NCBI GenBank assembly: GCA_902772085.1
Contig: CACXZL010000028.1
Coordinates: forward strand, 1-12,009
DNA length: 12,009 nucleotides
Reading direction: 5' to 3'
DNA from: an uncultured Coriobacteriaceae bacterium
GTDB lineage: Bacteria > Actinomycetota > Coriobacteriia > Coriobacteriales > Atopobiaceae
The notes under the pieces were generated by a model, which was not told the origin of the DNA, did not search any database, and saw nothing but the letters and a program-made list of their open reading frames with translations. A program made the translations under genes and the position numbers. Below are positions 7,487 through 12,009 of the stretch, one piece after another (position 1 is the stretch's first letter; each line of letters opens with the position of its first letter).

Positions 7487-8442
7487 GAAGCGGTGTCGTT
7501 TACCAGATGGACGTGCCCTACCGGGAACCGGTGCGCATACGGGGGTTCGAGTTCGGCAACGAGCGTGGCGCGCGAACATGCGCGGTCGTGGGGTCGACGC
7601 GGGGCAACGAGGTGCAGCAGACGTTCATCTGTGCCCGTCTCGTGGCGCTTCTCGCAAACCTCGAGCGTGAGGGGATGATAAGCGCAAACAAAAGCGTGCT
7701 GGTGATTCCCTGCATCAATCCGTTCTCGATGAACGTCCAGCAGCGGTTTTGGCCGGTCGATCGAGCCGATGTAAACAGGAGCTTTCCCGGAGACGCGCAG
7801 GGCGGGACCACCGAACGCATCGCCGCGGCGATACTTCGCGTGGCGCAGACCTACGAGCATGGGATCCAGCTGTGCAGCTTCAACCAGCAGGGGGACTTCC
7901 TGCCGCACGTGCGCATCTCCCATCAAGGCGCGATATCGGACCTTTCGGCAACGATTGCCAGGGACTTCGGGCTGCCCTACGTGGTGACGCGCGTGCCGTC
8001 GGCCTTTGACGAGATGACGCTGAACTACGTGTGGCAGCAACACGGCACCCATGCGTTCTCACTCTACAGCAAGGCCACGGACCGCATCGACAAGGGCAGC
8101 GCGCAGCTGGTGACCGATGCCGTGCTGAGGTACCTCGTCGCGCGAGACATCCTGGCGCCGGCAGCGATCAAGGCGACTGGTCCCGCTTCCGCATCGGAGT
8201 TGCTGCACGAGGTCGACCTGGTCGATCTCAGGACGAGGAGGTCGGCCGGCTTCCTCATCACGACCGTGCGGGTGGGCGATCGGGTGCGCAAGGGACAGAA
8301 GCTCGCGCAGGTCCTTGACGCCTACGACACGCACGTGCTGGAGACGCTGCAGGCGCCCGTCGACGGTAGGGTTTTCTTCATGCGCACCGACTCGCTCGTG
8401 CAGCAGCATATGGTGGTGCTGCGCATCGCGCCAGATGCCTGA
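7483..8442 (+). CDS. AspA/AstE-type M14 paralog, second of the pair, probably catalytically inactive
   Basis: The 319-residue product is a clear paralog of its upstream neighbour: the two align over the Gly-x-x-x-Gly-[DN]-Glu region, RxFPG, the QVRI/HVRI strand and the C-terminal VGDRVRKGQKLAQV ... APVDGRVFFM domain. Metal and catalytic positions are largely gone. Arg40 replaces the first His (GSTRGNE, Glu43 kept), Cys131 stands at the second His (IQLCSFN), and Ser193 stands at the catalytic Glu (AFSLYSK). The substrate-binding NRSFPG (98-103) is intact. From recollection, the GDFIPHVR and AFSLY forms recur in a Firmicutes subfamily, so the changes are probably ancient rather than decay. It has an AGGAGG site at 7473-7478, and the ATG overlaps the previous stop. 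Co-translation suggests a heterodimer in which this subunit binds ligand or scaffolds. Its function is unproven. Confidence 0.8.
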   Translation: MRSGVVYQMDVPYREPVRIRGFEFGNERGARTCAVVGSTRGNEVQQTFICARLVALLANLEREGMISANKSVLVIPCINPFSMNVQQRFWPVDRADVNRSFPGDAQGGTTERIAAAILRVAQTYEHGIQLCSFNQQGDFLPHVRISHQGAISDLSATIARDFGLPYVVTRVPSAFDEMTLNYVWQQHGTHAFSLYSKATDRIDKGSAQLVTDAVLRYLVARDILAPAAIKATGPASASELLHEVDLVDLRTRRSAGFLITTVRVGDRVRKGQKLAQVLDAYDTHVLETLQAPVDGRVFFMRTDSLVQQHMVVLRIAPDA

Positions 8443-8593
8443 TTGGCGCGTGGTGCGCTGACACGGGCGGGCCGTGCGCGTCACGTTGCGGCAAAGAGAC
8501 GCTTTGCTCCCGGACACCGCTTCGAAACGGTTGTGAAATGCGGCCTCCCTAGTCTTGTGCGCGTTTGTTTGGTATCGACGAAAGAGGTGCAAG
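8443..8593. promoter_or_regulatory. Intergenic region upstream of glnN with two small hairpins
   Basis: CACGG/CCGTG (8462-8466, 8472-8476), flanked by TGA...TCA, could be a weak end signal for the M14 pair, but no T-tract follows. GCAAAG/CTTTGC (8491-8496, 8502-8507) forms a 6-bp stem with a 5-base loop. Further along, GGTTGTGAAATGCGGC at 8529-8544 resembles AGTTGTGATGCGGC upstream of the M14 pair. A glnN promoter is expected here, but no strong -35/-10 pair is visible. The glnN ribosome-binding site is AGAGGTG at about 8583-8589. Confidence 0.4.
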
Positions 8594-10684
8594 ATGGCAA
8601 AGGACAAAGTCACGGCTGAGTTTGGCAGCCTCGTGTTTTCCGACGCCGACATGCGCGAGCGGCTCCCGAAGCCCACGTACAAGGAGCTCTCGCGCGTCAT
8701 CAAGGAGGGCGTGCCCATCGACTTGGACATAGCGAACGAAGTGGCGCACGCCATGAAGGAGTGGGCGCTTGAGCGGGGGGCGACGCACTTCACCCATTGG
8801 TTCCAACCTCTGAACGGCATCACGAGCGAGAAGCACGACAGCTTCATCACGCCACAGGACGACGGAACGGTCATCATGGCCTTCTCGGGCAAAGAGCTCG
8901 TGCAGGGCGAGCCGGACGCCTCGAGTCTGCCGTCCGGTGGGCTGCGTGCGACCTTCGAGGCACGTGGCTACACCGTGTGGGATCCCACGAGCCCCGCGTT
9001 CATAAAGGACGAGGTTCTGTGCATCCCGACCGCCTTCATCTCCTACACGGGCGAGGCATTGGACAAGCGCACGCCGCTGCTCCGGTCTGAGGCAGCGCTG
9101 GAAAGGCAGGCGAAGCGCGTGCTCGCCCTCTTTGGCCGTGAGCCCAAGCGCGTGATCACGACCATAGGACCCGAGCAGGAGTACTTTCTCATCAAGGAGG
9201 AGGACTACGAGGCGCGTCCCGACCTGATCCTCACCGGCAGGACCTTGTATGGGGCGGCGCCCGCAAAGGGCCAGGAGCTGGAGGAGCACTACTTCGGAGC
9301 GATTCGTCCCTCCGTCAACGCCTTCATGAAGGAGCTTGACGACGAGTTGTGGAAGTTGGCCGTGCCCGCGAAGACCAAGCACAACGAGGTCGCTCCCTGC
9401 CAGCACGAGCTCGCCCCCATCTTCGAGCAGGGCTCCCTCGCCATCGACGACAACCTGCTCACCATGGAGAAGCTCAAGCTGCTCGCGACGAACTACGGGC
9501 TTGCCTGCCTACAGCACGAGAAGCCCTTCGAGTACGTAAACGGTTCGGGCAAGCACAACAACTGGTCGATATCCGCCGACGGACGCAACCTCCTGGAGCC
9601 GGGACCTCATCCCGAGGACAACTTGCAGTTCCTGGTGTTTTTGGCATGTCTGGTGGCTGCCGTGGACGAGCACGCCGACCTGTTGCGCATGAGCGTGGCA
9701 TCTGCGGGAAACGACCATCGTCTGGGTGCCAACGAAGCCCCTCCGGCGATTGTCTCCATCTTCTTGGGCGATGCGCTTTCGCCGGTGGTGGAGGCTCTCA
9801 TAATGAAGCAGCATGCCGAGGCGCACGAAGTGGAGCTCATGGACCTGGGCGTGCCCGCGTTGCCCGAGATACTGCGCGACAACACCGATCGCAACCGCAC
9901 GAGCCCCTTCGCCTTCACGGGCAACAAGTTCGAGTTCCGCATGTGCGGCTCGCAGCAGAACCTCTCCGACCCCAACGTCGTGCTCAACACGGCCGTGGCA
10001 GAGCAGTGCGAACGCTTCTGCGACTACGTGGTCGAGCGCGCCGAAGAGGACTTCTACGTCGTGGCCATGCGTTTCGTGCGCCATACGTTCCGCGACCATC
10101 GCCGTATTCTGTTCGACGGCAACGGCTACTCCGCCGAGTGGGAGGCCGAGGCCGCACGTCGCGGGCTGCCCAACCTCACGACTACGCCCGATGCGTTGCC
10201 TGCGCTCATAGACCCGGGAAACATCGCTTTGTTCGAGAAGTACGGCGTTCTGAACGAGGCGGAGCTGCACGCGCGCTACGTCGCCAAGGCCGAGCAATAC
10301 GCAAAGCTCATAAACATCGAGGCAAACACCATGTGCGACATGGCCCGCCATCTCTACGTGCCCGCCATCATGGCGTATGCGGGCGATATCGCCTCAGACC
10401 TCGTGGCCAAGGGTAAGCTCGGCATCACTTCGACGACGCAGGAGGAGCTCTGCAGGACTCTCAGCGATGGGGCAGATGACGTGTGGAACCTCGCGGACAA
10501 GCTCGAGGAGAGAAACGTCGCTGCGCGTGCGGTGGAAGACCCCGCGTCTCGCGACGAGGCCTATCGCGACGAGGTGCTGCCTGCGATGGATGCGCTGCGT
10601 GCGGCGGTTGACGCCTTGGAGGTCATCTGCTGCAAGGACCGCTGGCCGGTGCCTTCGTACAACGACATGCTGTTCTACGTGTAG
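8594..10684 (+). CDS. glnN: Glutamine synthetase type III
   Basis: This enzyme makes glutamine from glutamate, ammonia and ATP in the cytoplasm. The product is 696 residues, typical of the large GSIII family (about 700) and far longer than GSI or GSII. GSIII signatures are all intact: NGITSEKHDSF in the N-terminal part, GPEQEYF near residue 192, KHNEVAPCQHELAPIFE near 262, NGSGKHNNWS near 316, GNDHRLGANEAPPAIVSIFLG near 372, and TSPFAFTGNKFEFR. The ATG at 8594 has an AGAGGTG ribosome-binding site; an in-frame upstream codon at 8555 does not. GSIII is not known to be controlled by the adenylylation used for GSI. The gene is probably its own transcription unit, preceded by a 151-bp gap and followed by a strong hairpin. 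Together with the divergent gltBD it completes a GS-GOGAT ammonia-assimilation module. Confidence 0.97.
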   Translation: MAKDKVTAEFGSLVFSDADMRERLPKPTYKELSRVIKEGVPIDLDIANEVAHAMKEWALERGATHFTHWFQPLNGITSEKHDSFITPQDDGTVIMAFSGKELVQGEPDASSLPSGGLRATFEARGYTVWDPTSPAFIKDEVLCIPTAFISYTGEALDKRTPLLRSEAALERQAKRVLALFGREPKRVITTIGPEQEYFLIKEEDYEARPDLILTGRTLYGAAPAKGQELEEHYFGAIRPSVNAFMKELDDELWKLAVPAKTKHNEVAPCQHELAPIFEQGSLAIDDNLLTMEKLKLLATNYGLACLQHEKPFEYVNGSGKHNNWSISADGRNLLEPGPHPEDNLQFLVFLACLVAAVDEHADLLRMSVASAGNDHRLGANEAPPAIVSIFLGDALSPVVEALIMKQHAEAHEVELMDLGVPALPEILRDNTDRNRTSPFAFTGNKFEFRMCGSQQNLSDPNVVLNTAVAEQCERFCDYVVERAEEDFYVVAMRFVRHTFRDHRRILFDGNGYSAEWEAEAARRGLPNLTTTPDALPALIDPGNIALFEKYGVLNEAELHARYVAKAEQYAKLINIEANTMCDMARHLYVPAIMAYAGDIASDLVAKGKLGITSTTQEELCRTLSDGADDVWNLADKLEERNVAARAVEDPASRDEAYRDEVLPAMDALRAAVDALEVICCKDRWPVPSYNDMLFYV

Positions 10685-10700
10685 GTCGCTGCGGGGGGAG

Positions 10701-10771
10701 GGCGGGGCAGACGTTTGGCCTAGCTCACTTCGCTTCGCTCAGAAGTCGCTTGGCCAAACGTCTGCCCCGCC
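10701..10771 (+). terminator. 20-bp-stem hairpin downstream of glnN, possible terminator
   Basis: GGCGGGGCAGACGTTTGGCC at 10701-10720 is the exact reverse complement of 10752-10771, giving a perfect 20-bp stem with a 31-base loop. Inside the loop ACTTC (10727-10731) and GAAGT (10742-10746) can pair again. It begins 16 bases after the glnN stop. There is no T-tract, so termination is plausible but not standard. The right arm is part of a direct repeat, so the structure may be a repeat element doing double duty. Confidence 0.5.
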
Positions 10772-10881
10772 GCCGCGGCGACACGGGGGACGAGTACGGG
10801 GAAAGATTGGTGCGGCTTCGCCGCGCTTCGCTCAGAAGTCGGTTGGCCAAGCGTCTGGCCCGCCGCCGCGGCGACGCGGGC
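10731..10881. repeat. Direct repeat of about 58 bp, two copies 93 bp apart, between glnN and murT
   Basis: The segment from 10731 (CGCTTCGCTCAGAAGTCG, then TTGGCCAA..CGTCT and CCCGCCGCCGCGGCGAC) recurs at 10824 with a handful of substitutions and a constant offset of 93. Each copy contains the palindrome CGCCGCGGCG (10771-10780 and 10864-10873). Between the copies GCGGC-TTC-GCCGC (10812-10824) forms a small hairpin, echoed by GCGGC-TTG-GCCGC at 10896-10908. Frames through it encode only low-complexity Arg/Pro-rich strings. I see no gene in 10685-10923. Confidence 0.75.
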
Positions 10882-10923
10882 GGGGAGAGGACGGGGCGGC
10901 TTGGCCGCGTTTGAGGGGGAGAC

Positions 10924-12009
10924 ATGGGGATAAGGATGTGGGTGGGCATTGGGCTGGGCAGGCTTGCGCAGTGGGGCTTGCGTACTCTGGCGCGTAAGCC
11001 TGCCTCCCAGCTTCCCGGGAGGGTCGTGCTCGCCATAGAGCCAGATGCTATCGCGCGGCTCGCCGCCAAGCTGCGCAAGGGGTCGATCGTGGTGTGCGGC
11101 ACGAACGGCAAGACGACCACCACGAATCTGATTGCGGACGCCTTGGAATCCACTGGCCAGCGCGTGCTGTGCAATCGGGAGGGGGCAAACATGGCGGCCG
11201 GCGCCGCCACGGCGCTGCTGCCGAGAGGATGGGCGGACTGGGCGGTCATCGAGGCCGACGAGCTCTCGACCGTCCATATCGTTCCTGCCCTGAAGCCCAC
11301 ATACGTCGTTCTGCTCAACCTCTTCCGTGACCAGCTCGATCGCGCGGGCGAGATAGACCATGTGCAGGACGTCATCGCGAACGCGCTGGCGTCTTCGCCG
11401 GCCACCACGCTCGTTGCCTGCGGGGACGATCCCCTGTGCATGGGCGTTGCGCTTCGTGCGGGGCAAGCTGGCACGAAGGTCCTTACGTTCGGCATGGGAG
11501 AGGACCTGGGACTCGCGCAGGAGCGCGTCCCGGAGGCGGGGTTCTGCCAGGTCTGCGGCGCACGGCTAGCCTACGACTATAGGAGCTATGCCCAGCTGGG
11601 GGCCTTCAGGTGCCCCCATGGCGACTTCTCCCGACCGTCCCTCGACTATGTGGCGACCGATGTGCGGATGGCGCACGAGGGGATTGCGCTTCAAGTGGAC
11701 GGCGACGGCGTCACGACGCGGCTCGCCGCGGGGTTTGGCGGACCGTACATGGCCTACAACGTGCTGGCCGCCTACGTCGCGTCATCGCTCGCTCACGTCG
11801 AAGCTCCAGCGTTCCAAGGAGCGCTCGACGCGTTCGACCCGCACAACGGGCGCCTGCAGCACTTCGACGTTCACGGACGCAAAGTCACTCTGAACCTCGC
11901 CAAGAATCCCACGGGCCTCAACCAGAACCTCGAGCTCCTGTGTCGGGATCCGGCGTCCAAGTCCGTCTACGTCGTGGTGAACGACAACTACAACGACGGC
12001 AAGGACGTT
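10924..12009 (+). CDS. murT: Lipid II isoglutaminyl synthase subunit MurT (3' end outside window)
   Basis: MurT is the Mur-ligase-like subunit that activates the D-glutamate of lipid II; its partner GatD supplies ammonia from glutamine, giving D-isoglutamine in peptidoglycan. 362 codons are visible. The ATP-binding loop GTNGKTTT is at 59-66, EADE at 110-113, and the MurT signature LNLFRDQLDRAGEID at 131-145. The zinc-ribbon insertion has Cys208, Cys211 and Cys230, but Gly233 where a fourth Cys is expected (CPHGDFSRP). NGRLQHF and LAKNPTGLNQN follow. The chain breaks off at NDNYNDGKDV, before the expected catalytic Asp region. The ATG at 10924 has a GAGGGGGAG ribosome-binding site, and an in-frame TGA at 10912 rules out longer starts. 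gatD is expected immediately downstream but cannot be seen. Confidence 0.93.
   Translation, partial: MGIRMWVGIGLGRLAQWGLRTLARKPASQLPGRVVLAIEPDAIARLAAKLRKGSIVVCGTNGKTTTTNLIADALESTGQRVLCNREGANMAAGAATALLPRGWADWAVIEADELSTVHIVPALKPTYVVLLNLFRDQLDRAGEIDHVQDVIANALASSPATTLVACGDDPLCMGVALRAGQAGTKVLTFGMGEDLGLAQERVPEAGFCQVCGARLAYDYRSYAQLGAFRCPHGDFSRPSLDYVATDVRMAHEGIALQVDGDGVTTRLAAGFGGPYMAYNVLAAYVASSLAHVEAPAFQGALDAFDPHNGRLQHFDVHGRKVTLNLAKNPTGLNQNLELLCRDPASKSVYVVVNDNYNDGKDV

Noticed and set aside
8555..8593. Extended N-terminus for glnN
   Set aside because: The added residues do not resemble GSIII, and the ATG at 8594 has a well-placed AGAGGTG site.
10720..11495. Two overlapping minus-strand frames (about 250 residues) over murT and the repeat
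   Set aside because: They are antisense to the clearly conserved MurT P-loop and RDQLDR region, and part of their length is the direct repeat.

Overview
The window is GC-rich DNA from a Gram-positive bacterium. A MurT-type Mur ligase, a type III glutamine synthetase and a Bacillus-like two-subunit glutamate synthase together suggest an anaerobic actinobacterium of the Coriobacteriia (Olsenella/Atopobium/Collinsella-like). That placement is inference from gene content, codon composition and an intergenic repeat style; no 16S or other lineage marker is present.

Layout: 1-361 is non-coding and repeat-rich, with a 25-bp tandem array cut by the left edge, a 24-bp GC-rich tandem repeat and a stem-loop just beyond gltD. 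362-6307 (minus strand) is the glutamate synthase operon gltB-gltD, with 3 bp between the genes. 6308-6556 is a divergent regulatory gap. 6557-8442 (plus) is an ATGA-overlapping pair of paralogous AspA/AstE-type M14 deacylase-like genes. 8443-8593 is a gap with two small hairpins. 8594-10684 (plus) is glnN, glutamine synthetase III. 10685-10923 is a gap with a 20-bp-stem hairpin nested in a 93-bp-spaced direct repeat. 10924 to the right edge is murT, cut by the window end.

The genes form a nitrogen-assimilation cluster. GlnN makes glutamine from glutamate and ammonia. GltBD uses glutamine and 2-oxoglutarate to make glutamate. MurT, with a GatD partner expected just outside the window, would use glutamine-derived ammonia to amidate the D-glutamate of lipid II. 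The M14 pair belongs to a family that removes acyl groups from amino acids such as N-acetyl-aspartate or N-succinyl-glutamate; its role here is unknown.

Most notable: (1) GltD lacks the second cysteine cluster expected to hold its iron-sulfur centres, as a clean in-frame loss of about 24 residues. (2) Both M14 paralogs have lost the first zinc histidine, and the second has also lost the other histidine and the catalytic glutamate. (3) MurT has glycine at the position of the fourth zinc-ribbon cysteine. (4) There are two tandem arrays and one nested inverted/direct repeat in the intergenic DNA. No tRNA, rRNA, CRISPR array or insertion sequence was seen.
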